64,000 nt of DNA from Rhizobiales bacterium TMED168 (GTDB lineage Bacteria; Pseudomonadota; Alphaproteobacteria; MED-G09). Numbering within the stretch: position 1 is the stretch's first letter; every line of letters begins with the position of its first letter. The stretch covers positions 5,174 to 69,173 of the forward strand of contig NHHR02000003.1 in NCBI GenBank assembly GCA_002170885.2. The letters run 5' to 3'. The notes under the pieces were generated by a model. That model made no database searches. It was not told the origin of the DNA and saw only the letters and a program-made list of their open reading frames with translations. Positions 45,905 through 55,177 of the stretch are shown here, one piece after another. The translations under genes and the position numbers were made by a program.

Positions 45905-47371
45905 ATGAAAGTAAATTTTGTTTCAAAATTGACTGAAAAAAACGAAATTTTAGCCTTAATAAGTGATGAAAAATCTCTTAAAGATATTAGTGGTTTAAAT
46001 AAAAATCTTTTGGAAAGAATTCAAAAAACTATTAAGAATGAAAACTTCAAGTTTAATAAATTTAGTACACTTGAAATTACAAATGATAAATTAGGATCAT
46101 TTACAAAAATTATTTTAATTAGTCCTGGTCAAAAAACCTCTCTTTCAACAAAAGATTTTTCTCTAATTGGTGGAAAAATTCTTCAAATTTCATCTAAGTC
46201 CAATTCTAAAAAAATAAATGTTATTACAGCAAAAGAATTTTCTAAAGACGAAAATCTTTTGAAAATCGGTTATGGAGCAATTTTAAATACTTATAGGTTT
46301 GATAAATACAAAACAAAGAAAGTCAAAATTATTCAAATCAATGAACTAAAAATAATTTCTAAAAATGCAACAAAATTAAAAAAGAATTTCAAACATAACC
46401 AATCCTTGGCAGAGGGTGTTTTCTTGGCGAGAGATTTAGTTAATGAACCAAGTAATATTCTTAATCCAGAAGCTTATGCAAAAAGAATTAGAGAATTATC
46501 AAAGTATGGTCTCAAGATAGAGACTCTTAATGAAACTAAAATGAAAAAATTAGGAATGTGGTCCCTGCTTGGTGTTGGCAGGGGAAGTCAGTATGAAAGC
46601 CAACTTGTTATTATAAAGTGGAATGGAAATAAAAATAAGAAAACAAAGCCACTATGTTTTGTAGGTAAAGGAGTTTGTTTTGATTCTGGAGGTATATCTT
46701 TAAAACCTGGAAATAAGATGGAAGAAATGATTGGTGATATGGGTGGATCAGCTGCAGTTGTGGGTTTAATGAAATCGCTTGCTTTAAGAAAAGCTAAGGT
46801 TAATGTTATTGGTGTTGTCGGCCTAGTTGAGAATATGCCCGATGGAACAGCTCAAAAACCAGGGGATATTATTAAATCAATGTCTGGTCAGACTATTGAA
46901 ATACAAAATACTGATGCTGAAGGAAGGTTAGTTCTTGCTGACGCCCTTTGGTACACTCAGGAAAGATTTAAACCTGAAATAATGGTTGATTTAGCAACTT
47001 TAACAGGTGCTATTGTAATGTCATTAGGAAATAAGATGGCTGGTATTTTTAGTAATAACGATGACCTATCTGATAATTTATTCAAAGCAGGTCAAGAATC
47101 CGGAGATAATGTGTGGAGGCTTCCTCTTTCAGATTCATATGATAAAATGATTAATTCTCAGTTCGCAGATATGAAAAATATAGGTAGCGGTGGAGCAGGA
47201 TCAATAACAGCTGCTCAATTTTTACAGAGATTTGTCAATAAAGTTCCCTGGGTTCATATTGATATTGCTGGAACTGCTACTGGAATGGAAAAAAATTCAA
47301 TAAATAATAGTTGGGCAACTGGCTTTGGTGTTAATCTTTTAGATACACTTGTATCAAAATTTTATGAGTAA
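45905..47371 (+). CDS. pepA: leucyl aminopeptidase
   Basis: PepA is a dizinc/dimanganese cytosolic aminopeptidase. The 488-residue protein has a less conserved N-terminal domain, then VGKGVCFDSGGISLKPGNKMEEMIGDMGGSAAV and the signature NTDAEGRLVLADAL near residues 333-346, followed by EIMVDLATLTGAIV. The ATG at 45905 has GGAGAG before it; a TTG at 45893 overlaps this site. It overlaps holC by 8 nt. Confidence 0.96.
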   Translation: MKVNFVSKLTEKNEILALISDEKSLKDISGLNKNLLERIQKTIKNENFKFNKFSTLEITNDKLGSFTKIILISPGQKTSLSTKDFSLIGGKILQISSKSNSKKINVITAKEFSKDENLLKIGYGAILNTYRFDKYKTKKVKIIQINELKIISKNATKLKKNFKHNQSLAEGVFLARDLVNEPSNILNPEAYAKRIRELSKYGLKIETLNETKMKKLGMWSLLGVGRGSQYESQLVIIKWNGNKNKKTKPLCFVGKGVCFDSGGISLKPGNKMEEMIGDMGGSAAVVGLMKSLALRKAKVNVIGVVGLVENMPDGTAQKPGDIIKSMSGQTIEIQNTDAEGRLVLADALWYTQERFKPEIMVDLATLTGAIVMSLGNKMAGIFSNNDDLSDNLFKAGQESGDNVWRLPLSDSYDKMINSQFADMKNIGSGGAGSITAAQFLQRFVNKVPWVHIDIAGTATGMEKNSINNSWATGFGVNLLDTLVSKFYE

Positions 47372-47825
47372 AAAATTGCCAGAAATTTTTTTTTATAAGC
47401 TTAAGAATACTAGTTCTGAGTTATTTCTTATAAATTTGATAGAGAAGTCAATAAACAATAATTGGAACTCAGTTGTCCTTACCGATAATATTGAGAGAAT
47501 GGAGGAGATTAATGATCTTTTATGGACATATAATGAAACTTCTTTTTTACCGCATGGTAGTCAAAATGACAAAAATAGAGAGCACCATAAAATTTATTTG
47601 ACTTGCGAAGAGGAAAATCCCAATAAATCAAATATTATATTTTCAATAGACGGTATTCTGATAAATAATATGAAATATTGGGAAAGGTGTGTATATATTT
47701 TTAATGAACAAAATTTAAAAATCGTTGATCAATTTGAATTATATAAAAATCAAATTAATCTATCAGATTATTCATTAAAATCTTTTGAACAAGATATAAA
47801 TAGTAAATGGATAAATTCTAACTAA
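47364..47825 (+). CDS. holC: DNA polymerase III chi subunit
   Basis: The 153-residue protein contains EIFFYKLKNTSSELFLINLIEKSINNNWNSVVLTDN and LWTYNETSFLPHGSQND. These are the HolC hallmarks: a WT(Y/F)-x-x-x-SFLPHG segment near residue 60. Chi links the clamp loader to SSB. The start at 47364 (inside pepA, 8-nt overlap) is preferred to a TTG at 47349. The pepA-holC pair is common. Confidence 0.92.
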   Translation: MSKKLPEIFFYKLKNTSSELFLINLIEKSINNNWNSVVLTDNIERMEEINDLLWTYNETSFLPHGSQNDKNREHHKIYLTCEEENPNKSNIIFSIDGILINNMKYWERCVYIFNEQNLKIVDQFELYKNQINLSDYSLKSFEQDINSKWINSN

Positions 47826-47837
47826 GTGGAGAGCAAT

Positions 47838-48260
47838 ATGGTTATTCAAAGAACATTATCTATAATAAAACCAGATGCAACTAGAAGAAATGTTACAGGT
47901 ACAATCAATCAGATTATTGAAAGTAGTGGATTAAGAATTATAGCCCAAAAAAGAATTAAACTTTCGCAAAATCAAGCAGAAGGTTTTTATTCTGTTCACA
48001 AAGAAAGACCTTTTTATAATGATTTAGTTAATTTTATGATTTCAGGTCCAGTAGTTGTTCAGATTTTAGAGGGTGAAAATGCCGTTAAAAATTATAGAGA
48101 CGTTATGGGGGCCACTAATCCTAAAGAGGCTGAGAAAGGAACTATTAGAGCAGAGGTTGGTTTATCTATAGAGGAGAATTCTGTTCATGGTTCAGATTCT
48201 GATAGCAATGCAGTAAACGAAATGAAATTTTTTTTTGATGAAGATGAAATTTGCCCATAA
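47838..48260 (+). CDS. ndk: nucleoside diphosphate kinase
   Basis: Ndk moves a phosphate from ATP to NDPs through a phospho-His. The 140-residue length is exactly standard. It has [41 protein letters not shown], and the active His in [13 protein letters not shown] near residue 117. GTGGAGAGCAAT precedes the ATG. It is 12 nt after holC and meets purN tail to tail. Confidence 0.97.
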   Translation: MVIQRTLSIIKPDATRRNVTGTINQIIESSGLRIIAQKRIKLSQNQAEGFYSVHKERPFYNDLVNFMISGPVVVQILEGENAVKNYRDVMGATNPKEAEKGTIRAEVGLSIEENSVHGSDSDSNAVNEMKFFFDEDEICP

Positions 48261-48261
48261 A

Positions 48262-48894
48262 CTAAATATTAAACATTTTAAGAATTTCCATAGCTTCATT
48301 TGAAAAAATCACTTGGTCTTTTTTAATTGAAACTAAATTTTTAGTAAATAATTCCAAACACTTTGGATAAAGTTTATGTTCAAGTGCAAGTACTTTTTTC
48401 GATAATGAGTTTTTGTTTTCATTAATATCAATTGATGTAACTGCCTGACCTATAATTGGTCCTTCATCAACACCAGATCTGACTAAATGGACAGTGCATC
48501 CAGCAAATTTAACTCCTGCCTCAATCGCTCTTTCGTGAGTATTAAGTCCTTTAAATGATGGGAGTAGGGAAGGGTGAATATTAAGATGCCTGTTGAACCA
48601 TTTTTCAACAAATTTTTTACCATGAATCCTCATAAATCCAGCATTACATAAAAATTCTATATCATTTTCTAATAATACATCATTGATTCTATTGTCAAAT
48701 TCTTCCCTCTCTTTAAAATTTTTATGATTTATTATTATAGTTTTTATTTTTTTTGAATTTGCGTACTCAATACCTTTTGCTTCAGGATTATTGGAAATAA
48801 CTAATCCAATTGACGAATTATTATTTTTTTCGCATGACTCTATTAATTTGATCATATTAGAGCCATTACCGGAGATCAAAATTCCAATTTTCAT
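48262..48894 (-). CDS. purN: phosphoribosylglycinamide formyltransferase
   Basis: PurN adds a formyl group from 10-formyltetrahydrofolate to GAR in purine synthesis. The 210-residue protein has ILISGNGSNMIKLIESC at the N terminus, LCNAGFMRIHGKKFVEKW, and the catalytic region LNIHPSLLPSFKGLNTHERAIEAGVKFAGCTVHLVRSGVDEGPIIGQA with the Asn, His and Asp triad. It follows purM with 1 nt between. Confidence 0.96.
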   Translation of the reverse strand: MKIGILISGNGSNMIKLIESCEKNNNSSIGLVISNNPEAKGIEYANSKKIKTIIINHKNFKEREEFDNRINDVLLENDIEFLCNAGFMRIHGKKFVEKWFNRHLNIHPSLLPSFKGLNTHERAIEAGVKFAGCTVHLVRSGVDEGPIIGQAVTSIDINENKNSLSKKVLALEHKLYPKCLELFTKNLVSIKKDQVIFSNEAMEILKMFNI

Positions 48895-48895
48895 T

Positions 48896-49978
48896 CTAAT
48901 CCTTTACAAAAATAATTTTAGGATCTTCTTTTTTTATTTCTATAATTTCACCAATGATATAGAAATTTTCTTTTTTACTTAACAAGTATTCAGAAAGCTC
49001 TTTAGCAGTATTAGTATTAACAATAAGTACCATACCAATCCCACAATTTAACGTTTTTAGCATTTCTTTTTCATCAATATTTCCAATTTTTTGAATCCAA
49101 TTAAAAATGGCAGGTCTTTTCCAAGATGATAAATTAATTTTAGCACCAATATTATGGGTTGGAAAAATACGGGGTAAATTTTCAGTAAGTCCACCTCCAG
49201 TTATATGGGATAAGGCTTTTATATCATTTATATTTTTAAGGATTTCAAGAATAATACTTACATATATTTTTGTTGGATCTAAAAGGTTTTCTATTATCGT
49301 CCTACCGCTATTATCAGGCATAGGTAATGATGTATTAATATTTTTATTTTCTATAATATTCCTTATTAAAGAGTAACCATTTGAATGAAGTCCATTTGAA
49401 GGAAGTCCTATAAGTAAATCCCCTTTTGAAATATTTTCTTTAGGTAATAATTTACTTCGTTCTACTATACCTACTGAAAATCCAGCAAGATCAAAATGAT
49501 TTTTTTCATATAAACCTGGCATCTCTGCTGTTTCCCCTCCTATTAGTGCGCAGTTAGCCTCCAAACAACCATTTGAAATACTTTCGATAATATTTTTTGC
49601 TACATCATTTGATAATTTTCCAGTTGCAAAATAATCTAAAAAATAGAGAGGTTCAGCTCCCTGAACTATGAGATCATTGACGCACATAGCAACAAGATCA
49701 ACCCCAATATTATCATAGAAGTTATTTTCAATAGCTAATAATAATTTTGTTCCAACACCATCGGTTGACGACACAAGTAAAGGATCTGTATAATTAAGTT
49801 TATTAATATCGAATATACCACCAAAACCTCCAATTGTTCCATCAGCACCTAACCTTTTAGTTTTTTTAATAATTGGCTTTATCTCGTCTATTAGATTATT
49901 GGCTTTTTCAATATCAACACCCGATGAAGAGTAAGTTATTTTTTCATTACTATCTTTTGTAGATTTATGTTTTTTCAA
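48896..49978 (-). CDS. purM: phosphoribosylformylglycinamidine cyclo-ligase
   Basis: PurM closes the imidazole ring of AIR using ATP. The 360-residue protein has a 15-residue basic N-terminal stretch (MKKHKSTKDSNEK) ahead of ITYSSSGVDIEKANNLIDEI, then IGGFGGIFDI, VSSTDGVGTKLLLAIE, DLVAMCVNDLIVQGAEPLYFLDYFATGKL and GGGLTENLPRI. The 95-nt gap to the divergent CDP-alcohol gene is AT-rich; no site is clear. purM-purN is a standard pair. Confidence 0.96.
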   Translation of the reverse strand: MKKHKSTKDSNEKITYSSSGVDIEKANNLIDEIKPIIKKTKRLGADGTIGGFGGIFDINKLNYTDPLLVSSTDGVGTKLLLAIENNFYDNIGVDLVAMCVNDLIVQGAEPLYFLDYFATGKLSNDVAKNIIESISNGCLEANCALIGGETAEMPGLYEKNHFDLAGFSVGIVERSKLLPKENISKGDLLIGLPSNGLHSNGYSLIRNIIENKNINTSLPMPDNSGRTIIENLLDPTKIYVSIILEILKNINDIKALSHITGGGLTENLPRIFPTHNIGAKINLSSWKRPAIFNWIQKIGNIDEKEMLKTLNCGIGMVLIVNTNTAKELSEYLLSKKENFYIIGEIIEIKKEDPKIIFVKD

Positions 49979-50073
49979 TACTGAAACTCCATTATTATGG
50001 ATTTTTAAAGATATTTATCTTTTTTATTACATATTAATAAATATATCATTAATATTATTCAATAAGGTCAAAA

Positions 50074-50634
50074 ATGAATATCGCTAATATTATAACTATA
50101 ATGAGATTATTAATAACACCTTTTATAGTCTGGTTAATTTTGTCTGGTTATTACACTATGAGCTTATTATTTTTTATTTTTAGTGGTCTTTCAGATGCAA
50201 TTGATGGATTTATAGCTAAGAAGTTTAATCAAATTACAATTTTAGGAAGTTACCTAGATCCATTAGCCGATAAAATTTTGATTGTTTCTTCAATATTAAT
50301 ATTAGGTTTTATTGGAATAATTCCATCCTGGCTTTTAATTTTAATCGTATCCAGAGATTTGGCGATTCTTGGTGCTGTAATTATTTCTTGGATTTTCGAC
50401 AGTGATTTAAAAATTAAACCTATTTTTTCTAGTAAAATAAATACATTCCTTCAAATTTTATACATAGGCTTTATCTTATTAAATTTATCAACTTTTGGTA
50501 AATTTGATTTACTTGAAAATTATATTATCCCTTATTTTTCATTTATTATTGGATTTTTTACCTTATTGTCTTGGATTATCTATTTGATACTTTGGTTGAA
50601 TAATATTGGTATCATAAGCAATAAAAGAAATTAA
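50074..50634 (+). CDS. CDP-alcohol phosphatidyltransferase (PgsA-like)
   Basis: The 186-residue membrane protein has ANIITIMRLLITPFIVWLI and the CDP-alcohol motif DAIDGFIAKKFNQITILGSYLDPLADK (D-x2-DG-x2-A, G-x3-D-x3-D) near residues 43-69. It then has several spans. Such enzymes make phosphatidylglycerophosphate or related phospholipids at the inner membrane. PgsA or a cardiolipin-synthase-type enzyme are both possible. It is followed 2 nt later by the Hda-like gene. Confidence 0.9.
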   Translation: MNIANIITIMRLLITPFIVWLILSGYYTMSLLFFIFSGLSDAIDGFIAKKFNQITILGSYLDPLADKILIVSSILILGFIGIIPSWLLILIVSRDLAILGAVIISWIFDSDLKIKPIFSSKINTFLQILYIGFILLNLSTFGKFDLLENYIIPYFSFIIGFFTLLSWIIYLILWLNNIGIISNKRN

Positions 50635-50636
50635 TA

Positions 50637-51314
50637 ATGAAAAAATATTCTAATTTACAATTAACAATCGAAATGCCCAAAAGAACTGCTTTTGGAAGAG
50701 AGGATTTTCTTGTTAACAAATGTAATATTAGTGCTGTTAATTTTATAGATAATTTTTATAAGACAGATAGTAAATCGGGTATATTAATTGGATCAAAGGG
50801 GAGTGGAAAAACTCACCTTGTTAATGTTTTTTGTAATAATTTAAATAAAGAAAATTGGTATTTTTTAGAATTAAATCAAGGAGATATTTTTGATATTTTT
50901 TCTAATAATGACGTAATTATTATTGAGAATATTGAAAAAATTACCTCAAAGGAGGAGGAGGTTATTTTATTTCATTCAGTTAATCTATCTAAAGAATTAA
51001 GTAAAGTTCTATTACTAACATCATCAAAAAAGGTTTCTGAGCTAAATATTCAAACTCCAGATTTAAGATCAAGGTTAGAAGCTATGCAAATTACAACCAT
51101 ATTAGAGCCTGATGATATTTTAATGGAGGCTCTCATAATTAAACTTTTTAATGACCGCCAGCTTGTTGTTAAACCAAAGGTTGTAAACTTTCTTATGCAG
51201 AGAGTTGATAGGTCATATTTAGGTATAATGGAAATTATAGATTTTTTAGATAACTCATCTTTGTCACAAAAAAAATCAATATCAATAAAGTTTATAAATG
51301 AACTATTAAATTAA
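50637..51314 (+). CDS. hda: Hda-like DnaA-related ATPase
   Basis: The 225-residue protein is a DnaA AAA+ domain without the DNA-binding domain: LTIEMPKRTAFGREDFLVNKCN at the start, IGSKGSGKTHLVNVF (Walker A, about 53-67), IENIEKITSKEEEVILFHSVN (sensor/Walker B region). This resembles Hda, which with the sliding clamp promotes DnaA-ATP hydrolysis. The AAA+ domain is divergent and the gene is small, so the exact role is inferred. The CDP-alcohol-transferase neighbour matches the alphaproteobacterial order. Confidence 0.82.
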   Translation: MKKYSNLQLTIEMPKRTAFGREDFLVNKCNISAVNFIDNFYKTDSKSGILIGSKGSGKTHLVNVFCNNLNKENWYFLELNQGDIFDIFSNNDVIIIENIEKITSKEEEVILFHSVNLSKELSKVLLLTSSKKVSELNIQTPDLRSRLEAMQITTILEPDDILMEALIIKLFNDRQLVVKPKVVNFLMQRVDRSYLGIMEIIDFLDNSSLSQKKSISIKFINELLN

Positions 51315-51320
51315 AATTTA

Positions 51321-52472
51321 TTATAATTCCTTAAGTTCTATATTATTATTATTCATAATAATTGCAATTTTACCATTTTTAAAATCTAATGCCTTTCTTC
51401 CAAATAATTCATATCTCCAACCTTTTAAAGTTTTTATATCTGCATCATCATTCGCAATTAGATCTTCAAGATCTCTAGCAGATGCAATAAGTTTTTGTGC
51501 AACATCATGTTGCTCAGATACTGAATTTAGAAGAATTTTTAGGAGAGATACTCTACTATTTGTTCCGTGAGGTAAAATTCTTCTCTTAGGTGTTCTAGGA
51601 AGATTTTTATCTCTTAAGGTTAATCCAATTAAAATATTATCTAAAATTTCTTGTTTAATATCTTCTTTTAGTCTGAATCCATTGGAAAAAGATCTCATAT
51701 TATTAATTTCATTAATTGTTTTGGGTTTTATTGAGGCTAATTCATAAATTATTTCATCTCTTAATACTCTCCCCCTTGGTAAATCTAATAATTGTGCTTT
51801 TTTCTCTCTCCATAAAGCTAACTGAAATGTAATAGCTCTAGTTTTTATATCATAACTTCTTACTTTAAGCCTTTTGTATGCTATTTCCGGGCTTGAATTA
51901 TATGTTTCCTTAGATAATAAAGCTCCCAATTCATCATCAAGCCAACCCTCTCTTTTTTTTATTTTAATTTCTTTATTTAAAATAGGATATATTTCATAAA
52001 GGAAAGTAACATCTCCAATAGCATAGTTTAATTGTTTTTTTGTTAAGGGTCTTTTTGCCCAGTTTGAAAACCTAGATGATTTATCAATTTTTTTATTCAA
52101 TATTTTATTTACTAACTTATCGTATCCTACAGACTCTCCAAAGCCGCAAACCATAGCAGCAATTTGTGTATCAAAAATAGGTTGTGGAATTTTACCAGAA
52201 ATATTATAGAAAATTTCTATATCCTGTCTTCCAGAATGAAGAACTTTTAGGATTGATTTTTTATTGAGTATTTTAATAAATGGAGTTAAATCAATATTAT
52301 TTTCTAATGGATCTATTATTATTTCTAAATTATTAGCACAAACTTGAATTAAACAGAGTTTTGACCAATAGGTTTTCTCTCTTATAAATTCTGTATCAAT
52401 CGTTATATACTTTGCTTTATTGATTAATTTACAAACTGCAATAAGGTCTTCATTTGTTTTAATTAATTCCAT
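51321..52472 (-). CDS. rnd: ribonuclease D
   Basis: The roughly 383-residue protein has a DEDD exonuclease domain: KYITIDTEFIREKTYWSKLCLIQV, FHSGRQDIEIFY-like KVLHSGRQDIEIF, and YAIGDVTFLYEIYP near residues 155-168. An HRDC-like C-terminal helical part follows. It trims tRNA 3' ends. The start is uncertain; ATGs at 52487 and 52481 are also in frame. It is convergent with hda with 6 nt between. Confidence 0.93.
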   Translation of the reverse strand: MELIKTNEDLIAVCKLINKAKYITIDTEFIREKTYWSKLCLIQVCANNLEIIIDPLENNIDLTPFIKILNKKSILKVLHSGRQDIEIFYNISGKIPQPIFDTQIAAMVCGFGESVGYDKLVNKILNKKIDKSSRFSNWAKRPLTKKQLNYAIGDVTFLYEIYPILNKEIKIKKREGWLDDELGALLSKETYNSSPEIAYKRLKVRSYDIKTRAITFQLALWREKKAQLLDLPRGRVLRDEIIYELASIKPKTINEINNMRSFSNGFRLKEDIKQEILDNILIGLTLRDKNLPRTPKRRILPHGTNSRVSLLKILLNSVSEQHDVAQKLIASARDLEDLIANDDADIKTLKGWRYELFGRKALDFKNGKIAIIMNNNNIELKEL

Positions 52473-52560
52473 TTGAATCATATACATTAAATTTATTTAC
52501 TTGTCCTTGACAAAAGACTTTTAAATTGTCCTATTGCTCAAATAATTTTATGGTAATAAA

Positions 52561-54333
52561 ATGAATCAATACAGAAGTCATAATTGTAATGAATTAAATA
52601 TTAGCAACATTGAAACTAATGTTAATTTATCGGGGTGGGTCAATAGAAAGCGTGACCATGGAGGGTTACTTTTTATTGATTTAAGAGATCATTATGGATT
52701 AACTCAATTAGTTTTTGATCCAGATAGTAAAGCTTTTGATTTAGCTGAAAAAATTACCGCTGAAAGTGTTATAAAAATATCAGGTAAAGTTGTTAAAAGA
52801 GATTCAGATACTGTAAATTCAAATCTTTCTACAGGAGAGGTTGAGGTTTATGTCGATAGATTAGAGGTCTTATCTCTAGCGGAGGAACTTCCTTTACCAG
52901 TCTTCGGTGAGCCAGATTATCCTGAGGATATAAGGCTTAAATATAGATTTTTAGATTTAAGAAGGGATACGCTTCATAAAAATATAGTTCTAAGATCAAA
53001 AATCATTCAATCTCTAAGGGAAAGAATGATTAAAAATGATTTTATAGAATTTCAAACACCTATAATGACTGCATCTAGTCCTGAGGGTGCAAGAGATTTT
53101 TTAATACCCTCTAGAATACATCAAGGTAGCTTTTATGCGCTCCCACAGGCTCCACAGCAATTCAAGCAAATATTAATGTCTTCAGGTTTTGATAAATACT
53201 TTCAGATAGCCCCGTGTTTTAGAGATGAGGACGCTAGAGCGGATAGATCACCAGGAGAATTTTATCAACTTGATATAGAAATGAGTTTTGTTACTCAGGA
53301 TGATATCTTTAATACTGTTGAACCTATCTTAAAAGATCTTTTTGGAGATTTTTCTGTTAATAAAAAAATAACGAAAACTTTTCCTAGAATTCCATACTTA
53401 GAGTCTTTATCAAAATATGGAACCGACAAGCCTGATCTAAGAAACCCTATTGAAATGTCTGATGTTACAGAAATATTTGAAAATTCTGGATTTAAGATTT
53501 TTTCTGACTCAATTAAAAAAGATAAAAATATAAAAGTTTGGGGTATTCCAGCAAAAGGAGGTGGTTCAAGAGCCTTCTGTGATAAAATGAATTCCTGGGC
53601 AATTAAGGAAGGTCAGCCAGGTTTAGGATATATATTTTTTAAAGATGGAAAAGGTTCTGGGCCAATAGCAAAAAATATAGGAGAAGATAAAACTTCTCAA
53701 ATTAAGAAGAATTTTAATTTACATGATAATGATGCCATCTTCTTTTTATGCGGCATTCCAAAGAATTTTTTATCATTTGCTTCGACTGCTAGGGATAAAA
53801 TTGGAGATAATCTTAAATTAATTGATCATAATAGCTTTGAATTTTGTTGGATTGTAGATTTTCCTATGTATGAATTTGACGATATTAATAGAAAGATAGA
53901 TTTTTCTCATAATCCGTTTTCTATGCCACAGGGGGGTATGGAGTCACTAGAGAATATAGATCCCCTTAAAATAAAAGCCTTTCAATATGATATTGTTTGC
54001 AATGGAGTTGAATTATCATCAGGGGCCATAAGGAATCATAAACCGGAAGTTCTTTTAAAAGCTTTTGAAATAGCTGGCTACGATCATAATGAAGTAGAGA
54101 AAAGATTTGGGGCTATGTATGATGCATTTAAATATGGAACACCTCCACATGGAGGAATTGCTCCTGGTATTGATAGAATAGTCATGCTTTTATCTGGAGC
54201 CGAAAATATCAGAGAAGTTATTGCTTTTCCAATGAATCAACAAGCCCAGGATATGTTAATGGGCGCTCCGTCAAAAGTCAGTGATATCCAATTAAGCGAA
54301 CTTGGTATAAATATTAATTATGAGGATGATTAA
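52561..54333 (+). CDS. aspS: aspartyl-tRNA synthetase
   Basis: The 590-residue class II synthetase has an OB anticodon-binding domain ([32 protein letters not shown]), then [46 protein letters not shown] (motif 2) and [30 protein letters not shown] (motif 3). A GAD domain lies between motifs 2 and 3, typical of bacterial AspRS. Whether it is discriminating (Asp only) or also charges tRNA-Asn cannot be decided here. It overlaps the next gene by 14 nt. Confidence 0.96.
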   Translation: MNQYRSHNCNELNISNIETNVNLSGWVNRKRDHGGLLFIDLRDHYGLTQLVFDPDSKAFDLAEKITAESVIKISGKVVKRDSDTVNSNLSTGEVEVYVDRLEVLSLAEELPLPVFGEPDYPEDIRLKYRFLDLRRDTLHKNIVLRSKIIQSLRERMIKNDFIEFQTPIMTASSPEGARDFLIPSRIHQGSFYALPQAPQQFKQILMSSGFDKYFQIAPCFRDEDARADRSPGEFYQLDIEMSFVTQDDIFNTVEPILKDLFGDFSVNKKITKTFPRIPYLESLSKYGTDKPDLRNPIEMSDVTEIFENSGFKIFSDSIKKDKNIKVWGIPAKGGGSRAFCDKMNSWAIKEGQPGLGYIFFKDGKGSGPIAKNIGEDKTSQIKKNFNLHDNDAIFFLCGIPKNFLSFASTARDKIGDNLKLIDHNSFEFCWIVDFPMYEFDDINRKIDFSHNPFSMPQGGMESLENIDPLKIKAFQYDIVCNGVELSSGAIRNHKPEVLLKAFEIAGYDHNEVEKRFGAMYDAFKYGTPPHGGIAPGIDRIVMLLSGAENIREVIAFPMNQQAQDMLMGAPSKVSDIQLSELGININYEDD

Positions 54334-54724
54334 AAAAATCATTAATGAAATGAAAAATTTTTTTTTAGAGATTTTTACTTGGTGGAGTAGTCAAACTCTC
54401 GGTACCAGAATTTATACATTTTTAAACGGAAAATATATTGGATCTGATAATGATGGTAATAAATATTATATAAATAAAAAAAATGTTGAAAATCGTTGGG
54501 TAATATATAATGGTCAAATTGATGCTTCCAAGATTAATGCAGATTGGCATGACTGGATACATTCCAGAACTAACGAAATTCCAAAAAATGAAAAAAATTA
54601 CAAATCATGGTATAAAAAACACCAGATGAATAATACGGGCACTGATAAGTTTTATAGTCCTAAGAATTCAGGAAGTAAAAAAAATGATAAAAGTTACGAA
54701 TCTTGGTCACCGGAGAACAAATAA
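54320..54724 (+). CDS. NDUFA12-like NADH:ubiquinone oxidoreductase subunit
   Basis: The 134-residue protein contains [33 protein letters not shown] and [15 protein letters not shown], the signature of NDUFA12 (B17.2), a supernumerary complex I subunit in alphaproteobacteria and mitochondria. It is therefore a useful lineage marker. The C-terminal tail is low complexity. The start overlaps aspS by 14 nt; an ATG at 54326 is equally possible. The stop overlaps mlaD as TAATG. Confidence 0.92.
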   Translation: MRMIKKIINEMKNFFLEIFTWWSSQTLGTRIYTFLNGKYIGSDNDGNKYYINKKNVENRWVIYNGQIDASKINADWHDWIHSRTNEIPKNEKNYKSWYKKHQMNNTGTDKFYSPKNSGSKKNDKSYESWSPENK

Positions 54725-55176
54725 TGAAGTCGAATACATTTGAAGCATTAATAGGAGCTTTGGTTGTAATCTTTACCTTAGTTTTTCTATTTTATGGTTT
54801 TTCCTCAATGCGATTGAATAAAGATAGTAATTATAATATTTATGCAGTTTTCAATAGAATAGACGGTATAAAAATTGGATCTGATGTTCGACTTTCAGGA
54901 ATAAAAATTGGATCAGTTTTTAGCCAAAAATTAGATAATATAACTTATGAGGCCAGAGTATCTATGGCTATAAATTCTAATATCTCTATTCCTGACGATA
55001 GTTCAGCTAAAATTACAACTGATGGATTATTGGGAAGTAATTATATATCAATTGAGCCAGGAGGAAATGATATATATCTAGAAGATGGTGAAGGAATAAT
55101 GTTTACTCAAGGCTCAATAGATTTAATTGGCCTAGTGGGTGAGGCAATATTTTCAGTAGAAGGCGATAAGGAGTAA
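54724..55176 (+). CDS. mlaD: MlaD-like outer-membrane lipid asymmetry protein
   Basis: The 150-residue protein has one N-terminal membrane span (residues 8-27) and an MCE domain with YAVFNRIDGIKIGSDVRLSGIKIGSV, then TTDGLLGSNYISIEPGGND. This is the MlaD layout, which holds phospholipid between the membranes. GGAGAACAAATA precedes the ATG at 54724. It is separated from the mlaE-mlaF genes at 29.7-31.2 kb. It meets accC tail to tail. Confidence 0.9.
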   Translation: MKSNTFEALIGALVVIFTLVFLFYGFSSMRLNKDSNYNIYAVFNRIDGIKIGSDVRLSGIKIGSVFSQKLDNITYEARVSMAINSNISIPDDSSAKITTDGLLGSNYISIEPGGNDIYLEDGEGIMFTQGSIDLIGLVGEAIFSVEGDKE

Positions 55177-55177
55177 C

